Of a stretch of DNA of 64,000 nucleotides, positions 51,977 through 59,941 are shown in pieces. The stretch lies in contig JBPWQW010000004.1 of NCBI GenBank assembly GCA_051814705.1, forward strand, positions 1-64,000, written 5' to 3'. Position 1 is the stretch's first letter. The number at the start of each line of letters is the position of its first letter. Position numbers and translations under genes: made by a program. The stretch is from Geojedonia sp051814705. Lineage in GTDB: Bacteria; Bacteroidota; Bacteroidia; Flavobacteriales; Flavobacteriaceae. The notes under the pieces were generated by a model. That model was not told where the DNA came from. It worked only from the letters and a program-made list of their open reading frames with translations, and made no database searches.

Positions 51977-53086
51977 GTGGTCAAGCTTCATGATTTGCAT
52001 TTTAAGCCATTTATTTCTGAATCAGAAATTAATGCAACGGTACAACGAATGGTCAATGAGATAGCCAACGATTTACAAGATGAAGTTCCTGTATTTGTGG
52101 GTATTTTGAATGGATCATTTATGTTTGTTAGTGATTTTGTAAAAAAATATCCAAAGCCTTGCGAGGTGACCTTTATTAAATTGGCATCTTATGATGGGCT
52201 AAAATCTTCTGAAGATATCCAAAGATTGATTGGTTTGACACAAGATTTGAAAGGAAGAACCGTCGTTATTCTTGAAGACATTATTGATTCTGGTAATACC
52301 TTGTCTGAAGTGTACAGGATTTTTAAACATGAAAAGGTAAAGAACTTAATAATTGCGACGCTATTTTTCAAACCTGAAGCCTATAATAAAGACTTTAAAC
52401 TCCATTATGTAGGGTTTAAAATATCTAACAAATTTATAGTAGGTTATGGCTTGGATTATAACGGTCTAGGTCGCCATTTACCAGCGGTATATCAATTAAA
52501 AGAAACCCAACACATGACTAATATTGTGCTTTTTGGACCTCCTGGAGCAGGAAAAGGAACACAGGCCAACTTTTTAAAAGAGAAATATAATTTAGTGCAC
52601 ATCTCTACAGGAGACGTTTTTAGATTTAATATCAAAAATAAAACGGCTTTGGGGATGTTGGCCAAATCCTTTATGGACAAAGGCGATTTGGTTCCAGACC
52701 AATTGACCATTGATATGCTAAACGCCGAAGTTGAAAAAAATTCAGGTGCAAACGGATTTATTTTTGATGGATTCCCACGTACCAATGCACAAGCAGAAGC
52801 ACTAGACCAGTTAATGGACACAAAAGACTCGCAAATTAATGGCATGATAGCACTGGAAGTTCATGATGATGTTTTGGTAAAACGTTTGTTGGACCGCGGA
52901 AAAACAAGCAACAGACCCGATGATGCCAATGAGACCATTATAAGAAACAGAATTACTGAATATTACAAAAAAACCGCTATTTTAAAAGACTATTATGCGG
53001 CTCAAAACAAATACTTTGGTGTTGACGGCGTTGGCAACATTTCAGAAATAACCCAGCGTTTGAGCACGGTTATTGATAAACTTTAG
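51977..53086 (+). CDS. Hypoxanthine phosphoribosyltransferase-adenylate kinase fusion
   Basis: This is a two-domain purine enzyme of 369 residues from GTG 51977. Residues 1-175 are a hypoxanthine/guanine phosphoribosyltransferase (KLHDLHFKPFISESEI, PVFVGILNGSFMF, and the PRPP loop VVILEDIIDSGNTL). Residues 180-369 are an adenylate kinase (MTNIVLFGPPGAGKGTQANF, FIFDGFPRTNAQAEALDQL, RLLDRGKTSNRPDD). The first domain salvages hypoxanthine with PRPP and the second equilibrates AMP, ADP and ATP. An internal ATG (52514) begins the kinase exactly and could give a separate product. I recall this fusion in Flavobacteriaceae. The -7 box at 51949 rules against the ATG at 51944. Confidence 0.93.
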   Translation: MVKLHDLHFKPFISESEINATVQRMVNEIANDLQDEVPVFVGILNGSFMFVSDFVKKYPKPCEVTFIKLASYDGLKSSEDIQRLIGLTQDLKGRTVVILEDIIDSGNTLSEVYRIFKHEKVKNLIIATLFFKPEAYNKDFKLHYVGFKISNKFIVGYGLDYNGLGRHLPAVYQLKETQHMTNIVLFGPPGAGKGTQANFLKEKYNLVHISTGDVFRFNIKNKTALGMLAKSFMDKGDLVPDQLTIDMLNAEVEKNSGANGFIFDGFPRTNAQAEALDQLMDTKDSQINGMIALEVHDDVLVKRLLDRGKTSNRPDDANETIIRNRITEYYKKTAILKDYYAAQNKYFGVDGVGNISEITQRLSTVIDKL

Positions 53087-53160
53087 TTGCCATTTCTGCA
53101 GAAGCAGAAAATCAAAGATTCAGCGTAGCTAATCCATAATTTACGCTTTAATTTAAAAAG

Positions 53161-53181
53161 ATTCCCACTATCGTGGGGAAT
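53161..53181 (+). repeat. Palindromic element just before the obgE start
   Basis: attcccac and gtggggaat pair around tatc and are followed by aaat and the obgE ATG. It is the partner of the element at 42004-42024. Another short hairpin (tttctgc/gcagaaa, 53093-53110) lies upstream. Confidence 0.7.
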
Positions 53182-53185
53182 AAAT

Positions 53186-54184
53186 ATGACTGAAGGAAAT
53201 TTTGTCGATTATGTAAAAATTGAAGTATCTTCTGGTAACGGGGGTAAAGGCTCCATGCATTTACATCGCGAAAAGTTTGTAGCCAAAGGCGGACCAGATG
53301 GTGGAGATGGCGGTCGAGGAGGCCATGTGATATTAAAAGGCGATAAAAACCTGTGGACCTTGTTGCATCTCAAATTTAAAAGACATATTAAGGCCGAACA
53401 CGGCGAACATGGCAGTAGCGGAAGAAGCTCTGGAGCCGAAGGTAAGGATGCCTATATTCCTGTGCCTTTAGGAACCGTTGTGAGAGATTCTGAAACCAAT
53501 AACATTCTTTTTGAAATTACTGAGGATGGCGAAGAAAGAATTATTGCTGAAGGAGGTATGGGAGGCCGTGGAAACTGGCATTTCAAAACATCTACCAATC
53601 AGACGCCACGATACGCTCAACCCGGAATGCCATTAGAAGAAAAAACAGTATTGCTGGAACTTAAAGTTTTAGCCGATGTTGGTCTGGTAGGATTTCCAAA
53701 TGCTGGAAAATCAACCTTATTGTCTGTGATGACATCTGCAAAGCCAAAAATTGCCGATTACGAATTTACTACGCTCAAACCTAATTTAGGAATTGTAAAA
53801 TATCGAGACTTTCAAACTTTTGTCATGGCCGATATTCCTGGAATTATTGAAGGAGCAGCAGAAGGTAAGGGTCTTGGTCACTACTTTTTACGTCATATTG
53901 AGCGTAATTCGGTGTTGTTGTTTTTAATCCCTGCCGATGCCTCTGATATTGAAAAACAATATGAAATTTTACTCGATGAGTTGCGGCGTTATAATCCAGA
54001 AATGTTGGATAAAGAACGACTGATTGCCATTTCTAAATGCGATTTACTGGACGACGAGCTCAAAATCGAATTAAAGTCCCAACTCGATAAAACACTTCCG
54101 ATAGATTATATCTTTATTTCATCTGTTGCACAACAAGGTATTGTCGAGCTTAAAGACAAGTTGTGGAAGATGTTAAATGACTAG
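53186..54184 (+). CDS. obgE: Obg-family GTPase
   Basis: ObgE/CgtA is an essential GTPase bound to late 50S ribosomal assembly. The 332-residue protein has the glycine-rich Obg domain (GNGGKGSMHLHREKFVAKGG, 1-155). The G domain has VGFPNAGKSTLLSVMTSAKP, DIPGIIEGAAEGKGLGHYFL and SKCDLLD. The C-terminal OCT domain is absent, as is usual in this phylum. The start ATG at 53186 follows a palindromic element. Confidence 0.96.
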   Translation: MTEGNFVDYVKIEVSSGNGGKGSMHLHREKFVAKGGPDGGDGGRGGHVILKGDKNLWTLLHLKFKRHIKAEHGEHGSSGRSSGAEGKDAYIPVPLGTVVRDSETNNILFEITEDGEERIIAEGGMGGRGNWHFKTSTNQTPRYAQPGMPLEEKTVLLELKVLADVGLVGFPNAGKSTLLSVMTSAKPKIADYEFTTLKPNLGIVKYRDFQTFVMADIPGIIEGAAEGKGLGHYFLRHIERNSVLLFLIPADASDIEKQYEILLDELRRYNPEMLDKERLIAISKCDLLDDELKIELKSQLDKTLPIDYIFISSVAQQGIVELKDKLWKMLND

Positions 54185-54219
54185 CATTAAATTTTTCGTT
54201 ATCTTTAAAATAAAAAGCC

Positions 54220-54741
54220 ATGAAAAATTTAGTATTAATCCTTATCCTGCTTTCGATAACGTCCTGTGCTCCAATTCGAGTATCTTATGATTATGAAAAG
54301 GGCACCGATTTTTCAAAATATAAAAGCTATAATTACTACTCAGACCTGAATTCAGGATTGAGTGAGCTGGACACGAAACGGTTATTGGATGCTTTGGATC
54401 AGAATTTACAGGCAAAGGGACTAAGCCTTAGTGAAACCCCTGATTTTTTTATCGATATCAAAAGTAGTACCTATCAAGAAAACCAAAGCAGCTCAGTTGG
54501 GGTTGGTCTAGGTGGAGGCGGTGGCCATGTTGGCGGAGGCGTTTCAATAGGAATTCCAATAGGACAAGCCAATATCAATAGGCAAATTCAATTTGATTTT
54601 GTGAATGAAAATGCCAATGGCTTGTTTTGGCAAGCCGTGAGCGAAAGCAGTTTTAATCCTAATGCCACTCCAGAAAAAAGAGAAGCGGTACTACAGGCCA
54701 TTGTAGCTAAAGTTCTTGTAGGGTTTCCGCCAAAAAAATAA
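54220..54741 (+). CDS. DUF4136 lipoprotein
   Basis: This 173-residue protein has a lipoprotein signal (MKNLVLILILLSITSCAPI, Cys16) and a DUF4136 domain, recognised by DYEKGTDFSKYKSYNYYSD and the late LFWQAVSESSFNPNATPEKR. A glycine-rich loop (GVGLGGGGGHVGGGVSIGIP) lies in the middle. It is anchored in the periplasm or outer membrane; its function is unknown. It follows obgE by 35 bases. Confidence 0.85.
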   Translation: MKNLVLILILLSITSCAPIRVSYDYEKGTDFSKYKSYNYYSDLNSGLSELDTKRLLDALDQNLQAKGLSLSETPDFFIDIKSSTYQENQSSSVGVGLGGGGGHVGGGVSIGIPIGQANINRQIQFDFVNENANGLFWQAVSESSFNPNATPEKREAVLQAIVAKVLVGFPPKK

Positions 54742-54769
54742 AATTAATTTAAAGATTGAAGTAAAAAAC

Positions 54770-55495
54770 ATGAAATTACTAAACAATAAAGTAGCCTTGA
54801 TTACTGGAGGAACAAAGGGTATAGGTTATGGTATTGCCCAGAGTCTAGTTCAAGAAGGTGTTCAAGTTGCCATTACAGGTAGAAGTTTGAACTCGGCTAA
54901 AGAAGCAGCAAATACACTCAATAATAATCCAAATTCAATTGGTAAAGCTATAGGCTTGGAAGCCGATGTAAGAGATTTTAAAAGCCAACAAAACGCTGTG
55001 AATAGTGTATTAAAACAATTTGGACAGTTAGATGTTGTAATTGCCAATGCAGGTCTGGGGCATTTTGCAAGTATCGAAGATCTTACTTTGGATCAATGGC
55101 GAGACACCATAGACACCAATCTTACAGGTGCTTTTTACACAATAAAAGCCAGCGTGGAAGCCCTTAAACAGTCTAGAGGCTATTATATTACCATTTCCAG
55201 TTTGGCTGGCACCAATTTTTTCGCAAACGGTTCGGCCTATAATGCCAGTAAATTTGGACTAACAGGGTTTACCCAAGCCGTAATGCTAGATTTACGACGC
55301 CACGGTATAAAGGTCAGTACCATTATGCCAGGTTCGGTTTCTACCTATTTCAATGGACACCAACCCAACGACAATGATGCTTGGAAAATACAAATCGCCG
55401 ATATTGGCGAACTCGTGGTTGATATTTTAAAAATGAATCCACGGACCTTGCCCAGCAAAATTGAAGTACGCCCTTCAATGCCATCAAGTAAATAA
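54770..55495 (+). CDS. Short-chain dehydrogenase/reductase
   Basis: This 241-residue SDR, of the 3-ketoacyl-reductase-like kind, has ITGGTKGIGYGIAQSLVQEG, DVVIANAGLGHF, YYITISSLAGTNFF (Ser) and YNASKFGLTGF (Tyr and Lys). The cofactor arginine in TGRSLNS suggests NADP. The substrate is unknown. It lies 28 bases after the DUF4136 gene. Confidence 0.87.
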   Translation: MKLLNNKVALITGGTKGIGYGIAQSLVQEGVQVAITGRSLNSAKEAANTLNNNPNSIGKAIGLEADVRDFKSQQNAVNSVLKQFGQLDVVIANAGLGHFASIEDLTLDQWRDTIDTNLTGAFYTIKASVEALKQSRGYYITISSLAGTNFFANGSAYNASKFGLTGFTQAVMLDLRRHGIKVSTIMPGSVSTYFNGHQPNDNDAWKIQIADIGELVVDILKMNPRTLPSKIEVRPSMPSSK

Positions 55496-55525
55496 TAATA
55501 AGTTGCTTTAAAAGAAGTCTTTATC

Positions 55526-55563
55526 AAACTGAACTTCCTGCGCGACACAGGCGGGATCAGTTT
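55526..55563. repeat. Imperfect inverted repeat
   Basis: aaactga (55526-55532) and tcagttt (55557-55563) pair around an interrupted GC-rich middle (cctgcgcgacacaggcggg). It lies between the SDR and the opposing DoxX gene. It could be a weak terminator, but there is no T-run. Confidence 0.4.
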
Positions 55564-55650
55564 CAAATTAGAAATAATCACTAATTCTATTTCTGAAACA
55601 AACCCTGAATGACTTTATTAACTCGTTTTAAGATGTTAATTCTTCCAGTG

Positions 55651-56025
55651 CTAGCCTAGTAAACTTTTGTACTTGTCTTTGTAACCAAAAAGGACAATGA
55701 TATTCAAAAGAATTACTGCAATTCCAGGTCCAATATTGCCAGGATCCAGATTAACATGAAACATAATGATGTTCACCGAGACACTCATCAAAATAATCGC
55801 CATCAAGGCTCCATATTTATTGAACAATAAGGACAGACCAGAAAGGACTTCAACAATCCCAATTAGTGTGATTACTTTAGTAGATGCAAGGGCGCCAAAA
55901 TAAGCGCCGGCAGCTTCTGACATACCTTCTGGAGGTGGCAAGAAATTAAAAAATTTGTTGAGCCCAAATACAAGGACAATAAGTGCTAAAAGAATTCTAG
56001 CAATCATAAAAACTTTTGAATTCAT
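55651..56025 (-). CDS. DoxX-family membrane protein
   Basis: This 124-residue protein has four hydrophobic helices, starting MNSKVFMIARILLALIVLVF followed by GLNKF (the DoxX family start). It then has VITLIGIVEVLSGLSLLFNK and GPGIAVILLNIIVLFGYKD. DoxX proteins are quinone-linked or stress-related; the role here is not known. It is divergent from the TPR gene and convergent with the SDR. Confidence 0.82.
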   Translation of the reverse strand: MNSKVFMIARILLALIVLVFGLNKFFNFLPPPEGMSEAAGAYFGALASTKVITLIGIVEVLSGLSLLFNKYGALMAIILMSVSVNIIMFHVNLDPGNIGPGIAVILLNIIVLFGYKDKYKSLLG

Positions 56026-56177
56026 AATATGATGTGTTTTAATTAGTTAGATTAAAGAGCAATATAACTCTTTTTCTGAATAAGTCCAATAATGATGATT
56101 TAACCAACAGTTTATCAGGTATTGGCAATACAATACCAAGAGAAAGTTTAGATTTGTAAATAGAATGAGCGTTGTAT

Positions 56178-57134
56178 ATGAAGTTTATTATTCTAGCCTT
56201 TTGTTTTCCACTAGCCTTGTTTGGTCAACCTCAATTTGATGTGGTTGAACAGTTATTTGTTCAGAAGCAATTTGCAAAGGCTCAAGAGGTGATGATAGAA
56301 TATGTCGCCTCAAATCCAACGGATTTAAAAGGAGTTGAACTCTTAGGTGATGCCTATGCTTATCAAAAAAAGTGGGATGAAGCCCTTAGTTATTACAAGA
56401 AATTAACTGAACTGGATTCCAATAATGCCAATTATTATTACAAATATGGTGGTGCACTGGGGATGAAGGCCCTTACCGTCAGTAAAATTAAAGCTCTCAC
56501 CTTAATTGGTGATGTAAAAGAGTCATTTTTAAAAGCTGTTGAACTGGATTCAAACCATATTGATGTGCGTTGGGCTTTGGTAGAATTGTATATGAAATTA
56601 CCGGGTATTGTGGGTGGAAGTAAAACCAAGTCCCTTAACTATGCCAATGAATTGGAGCAACTTTCACAAGTAGATGGTTATTTGGCCAAAGGTTTTATTT
56701 ATGACACCGACGAACAGCCAGATCTTGCTGAAGCCTACTATAAAAAGGCAATACAAGTAGGAGGTTCTTTGACCTGTTATAATAAATTGACCACATTTTA
56801 CGAAAAGCAGAACCAACCTATAAAGGCGATTTCAAATATAGAAGCGACTCAAAAAAAGCATGAGCACAATCTTTTGAATTATGAGATTGGTAAAATAGCA
56901 GCCGAATACATTGTAGAGCTTGACAAAGGCGAGCAGCATTTAATGATCTATCTTCAAAATTTTTCAGAGGAAGACGACACTTCAAAAGCATGGGCACATT
57001 ACCGGCTTGCCCAAATTTATAAACTTAAAGGGCAGAGGAGTCAAGCCTTAAAATATATTGATTTGGCGATTTCAGAATTGCCTAATATCAAACCCTTTGA
57101 AAATGAAAAGGACATTATTTTAAAACCTCAGTAG
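56178..57134 (+). CDS. Secreted tetratricopeptide-repeat protein
   Basis: This 318-residue protein has a signal peptide (MKFIILAFCFPLALFGQPQ) and several TPR units (KGVELLGDAYAYQKKWDEAL, AEAYYKKAIQ, AWAHYRLAQIYKLKGQRSQA). A conserved inner motif (ELYMKLPGIVGGSK) is typical of a small Bacteroidetes TPR family. It acts in protein-protein contacts in the periplasm; no partner is clear. ATG 56178 is preferred to TTG 56172. The 199 bases after it contain no firm gene. Confidence 0.75.
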   Translation: MKFIILAFCFPLALFGQPQFDVVEQLFVQKQFAKAQEVMIEYVASNPTDLKGVELLGDAYAYQKKWDEALSYYKKLTELDSNNANYYYKYGGALGMKALTVSKIKALTLIGDVKESFLKAVELDSNHIDVRWALVELYMKLPGIVGGSKTKSLNYANELEQLSQVDGYLAKGFIYDTDEQPDLAEAYYKKAIQVGGSLTCYNKLTTFYEKQNQPIKAISNIEATQKKHEHNLLNYEIGKIAAEYIVELDKGEQHLMIYLQNFSEEDDTSKAWAHYRLAQIYKLKGQRSQALKYIDLAISELPNIKPFENEKDIILKPQ

Positions 57135-57333
57135 TTTGTTTGCAATCACAGTACTATTTTAAGTTAGCATATTAGCGTTTCAAAAGATTAATGACGACTG
57201 TAAATTTGGTTCCTTTTAAAAAACAATTGTCCAATCGTGGCAAAAAAACCTTTCAATCCTTATATTTACTTCTTGATACAATTCCTACACATTGGAAGCA
57301 CTCGAAGAGACATTTCAAATTTAAAATCAATAC

Positions 57334-58689
57334 ATGAACGTACATTTTATTGCCATTGGCGGTGCCGCAATGCACAATTTGGCCATAGCTTTACATAATA
57401 AAGGGTATCAGGTTACCGGAAGCGATGACGAAATATTCAATCCTTCCAAATCCCGATTGGAAGACAAAGGTTTGTTGCCTGAAGCTTACGGCTGGTTTCC
57501 AGATAAAATCAATTCAAACTTAGATGCCGTGGTTTTGGGGATGCATGCCAAAGCCGATAACCCAGAACTATTGAAAGCACAGGAATTAGGATTGAAAATT
57601 TACAGTTACCCCGAATTTTTATACGAACAATCCAAATTCAAAACCCGTGTGGTCATTGGTGGAAGCCACGGAAAAACAACCATTACATCCATGATTTTAC
57701 ATGTGATGCACTATCATGATAAAGATGTTGATTATATGGTGGGCGCACAGTTGGAGGGCTTTGATGTTATGGTAAAACTGACTGAGGATAATGATTTTAT
57801 AGTCTTAGAAGGTGACGAGTATTTAAGTTCTCCAATTGATAGACGTCCAAAATTCCACCTTTACAAACCTAATATTGCTTTATTAAGCGGTATTGCTTGG
57901 GATCATATCAATGTATTTCCAACCTATGAAAATTATGTGGAGCAATTCCAGATTTTTGTTGATAGCATTGTTAAAGGCGGAAGTGTGAATTACAACGAAG
58001 AAGACCCTGAAGTGAAACGAGTAGTGGAAGCTTCAGAAAATACCATTAGGAAACTTCCGTATCACACTCCAGAATATACCGTTGAAGATGGGCAGACCTT
58101 TTTGGAAACTCCAGAAGGCCCATTACCCATTGAAGTGTTTGGAAAACACAATCTCAACAATCTTGCAGGAGCCAAATGGATTTGTCAGCATATGGGCATA
58201 GATGAGGACGATTTTTATGAAGCCATTGCCACCTTTAAAGGCGCCAGTAAACGCCTTGAAAAAATTGCGGAAAGTAAAACCAGTGTAGCCTATAAAGATT
58301 TTGCCCATTCTCCCAGTAAAGTGGAAGCCACCACTAAGGCGGTTAAAGAACAGTATGCCAATAGAACCTTGATTGCCTGTTTGGAGCTCCATACCTATAG
58401 TAGTTTGAATGCTGAATTTTTAAAAGAATATAAAGGCGCATTGGATGAAGCCGATGTTGCGGTCGTATTTTATTCGCCCCACGCTTTGGAGATTAAAAAG
58501 CTTAAAGACATTACCAAAGCACAAATTGCTGAAGCATTTGAACGTGAGGACTTAATTATTTATACCAACCCAGACGATTTTAAGAAGTTCCTTTTTGAAC
58601 AAGATTTTAGCAACAAAGCACTTTTGTTGATGAGTTCAGGTAATTATGGAGGATTGGATTTTGATGAAGTACAAAACCTAATTAAATAG
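57334..58689 (+). CDS. mpl: UDP-MurNAc:L-Ala-gamma-D-Glu-meso-DAP ligase
   Basis: Mpl reattaches recycled murein tripeptide to UDP-MurNAc in peptidoglycan recycling, in line with anmK elsewhere in the window. The 451-residue Mur ligase has the N-terminal nucleotide site VHFIAIGGAAMHNLAIALHN, the ATP loop VVIGGSHGKTTITSMILH and GAQLEGFDVMV. VLEGDEYLSSPIDRRPKF, HNLNNLAGAKW and the C-terminal YKDFAHSPSKVEAT follow. The loop GSHGKTT and the NxxGAK region favour Mpl over MurC. It stands alone. Confidence 0.92.
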   Translation: MNVHFIAIGGAAMHNLAIALHNKGYQVTGSDDEIFNPSKSRLEDKGLLPEAYGWFPDKINSNLDAVVLGMHAKADNPELLKAQELGLKIYSYPEFLYEQSKFKTRVVIGGSHGKTTITSMILHVMHYHDKDVDYMVGAQLEGFDVMVKLTEDNDFIVLEGDEYLSSPIDRRPKFHLYKPNIALLSGIAWDHINVFPTYENYVEQFQIFVDSIVKGGSVNYNEEDPEVKRVVEASENTIRKLPYHTPEYTVEDGQTFLETPEGPLPIEVFGKHNLNNLAGAKWICQHMGIDEDDFYEAIATFKGASKRLEKIAESKTSVAYKDFAHSPSKVEATTKAVKEQYANRTLIACLELHTYSSLNAEFLKEYKGALDEADVAVVFYSPHALEIKKLKDITKAQIAEAFEREDLIIYTNPDDFKKFLFEQDFSNKALLLMSSGNYGGLDFDEVQNLIK

Positions 58690-58724
58690 TGTTTTTAGAT
58701 TGTAAACGCATAAATGATTAAAAA

Positions 58725-59612
58725 TTATTTTAATTTCTCCTTAAAAAAGTCAATGGTTCTGCTCCAAGCCAAATCGGCAGCTGCTTTATCAAACCGTGGT
58801 GTGGTATTGTTATGAAAGCCGTGATTAACTTCAGGATAAAAATAGGCTGTGTGCTCTACATTATTTTGTTTGAGAGCCGTTTCATAGTCTGGCCAACCCG
58901 CATTTACACGAGTATCGAGGCCAGCATATTGTAGCATTAAAGGCGCTTTAATACTGGCGGTTTCTTCGGCAGAAGGTTGCCCGCCATAAAAGGGTACCGC
59001 AGCCGACAGTGTTGGAATTCTAACAGCCATCATATTGGAAATCCAACCTCCAAAACAGAAACCAACTACACCAATCTTACCAGTACATTGATCACTTGCC
59101 TTTAAGTAATTATAAGCGGCAATAAAATCTTCAAGCATCTCATTGCGGTCACGCTTTTGTTGTAGGGTTCTCCCATCATCATCATTACCGGGATAACCGC
59201 CCAAAGGGGACAAGGCATCCGGTGCAAGAGTGATAAAACCTTCAAGTGCTGCGCGTCGTCCAACATCTTCGATATAAGGGTTGAGTCCACGGTTTTCATG
59301 AACCACCACAATACCAGGCAATTTGCCATCGGCATTTTTAGGTTTGGACAAAAGGCCTTTGATAGCACCCCCGCCTTTTGGGGAATCGTAAGTTATAAAT
59401 TTAGAATCCAAGCGTTCATCATCAGGTTGTACAAGTAAGGTGTCCAAATAATTTGGTGAAACAAAACTTAAAAGAGACCCAACGGTAATACCTCCAACGG
59501 CATAGATGGACAGCCTTTCAACAAATTGGCGACGGTTGATTTTACTATGAGCGTAGTCGTCATACAGGTCAAAAACCTCTTGATTAATATCTTCTTTTTT
59601 TAACGGTTTCAT
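58725..59612 (-). CDS. Dienelactone hydrolase-family protein with Tat-like signal
   Basis: This 295-residue alpha/beta-hydrolase has the nucleophile Cys186 in GVVGFCFGGWISN, an early VVHENRGLNPYIEDVGRRA, and a late HGFHNNT with the catalytic His. An N-terminal NRRQFVERLSIYAVGG (Arg27, Arg28) followed by a hydrophobic stretch looks like a Tat signal or membrane anchor, as is common for carboxymethylenebutenolidase-like proteins. The physiological substrate is unknown. The 76-residue gene precedes it on the same strand, 28 bases away. Confidence 0.87.
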   Translation of the reverse strand: MKPLKKEDINQEVFDLYDDYAHSKINRRQFVERLSIYAVGGITVGSLLSFVSPNYLDTLLVQPDDERLDSKFITYDSPKGGGAIKGLLSKPKNADGKLPGIVVVHENRGLNPYIEDVGRRAALEGFITLAPDALSPLGGYPGNDDDGRTLQQKRDRNEMLEDFIAAYNYLKASDQCTGKIGVVGFCFGGWISNMMAVRIPTLSAAVPFYGGQPSAEETASIKAPLMLQYAGLDTRVNAGWPDYETALKQNNVEHTAYFYPEVNHGFHNNTTPRFDKAAADLAWSRTIDFFKEKLK

Positions 59613-59640
59613 GAGTAAAAAGTTATTTTTTTAAAGTTAA

Positions 59641-59871
59641 TTAAAATACGCTATCCAAAAAAGCTTTAATACTCTCTTGATTTGCCCGAATCAATTCTTG
59701 TCGCGCATTTTCAATATCCTTTGGTTTTTTATCTTGAGAAAGCTTAAATTTTCCTTCCCAGTGGTCAATAGTGATTTCAAACATTTTAATATAATCCAAA
59801 GCACATTCCATTCTAGGGTTATCCGGTTCTAGAACGTAATTATGTTTGGGATATTCCAAATAAGCGTTCAT
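59641..59871 (-). CDS. Small protein of unknown function
   Basis: This 76-residue protein begins MNAYLEYPKHNYVLEPDNPR and continues MECALDYIKMFEITIDHWEG. It is soluble and helical, with many acidic and basic residues and no Cys. I do not recognise it. It lies 28 bases before the dienelactone hydrolase gene, so the two may be co-transcribed. The start is ATG 59871. Confidence 0.55.
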   Translation of the reverse strand: MNAYLEYPKHNYVLEPDNPRMECALDYIKMFEITIDHWEGKFKLSQDKKPKDIENARQELIRANQESIKAFLDSVF

Positions 59872-59941
59872 TTTATGAAGGACTCCATTAGCACTTCCCT
59901 AAGTTCATTTATTTGCTTTTATAAATGGTTTATTACGTTTG

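Noticed and set aside
57191..57337. A 48-codon frame (MTTVNLVPFK...) overlapping the mpl start.
   Set aside because: It has no promoter, no family match and biased low-complexity content. The overlap with the ATG of mpl looks accidental.
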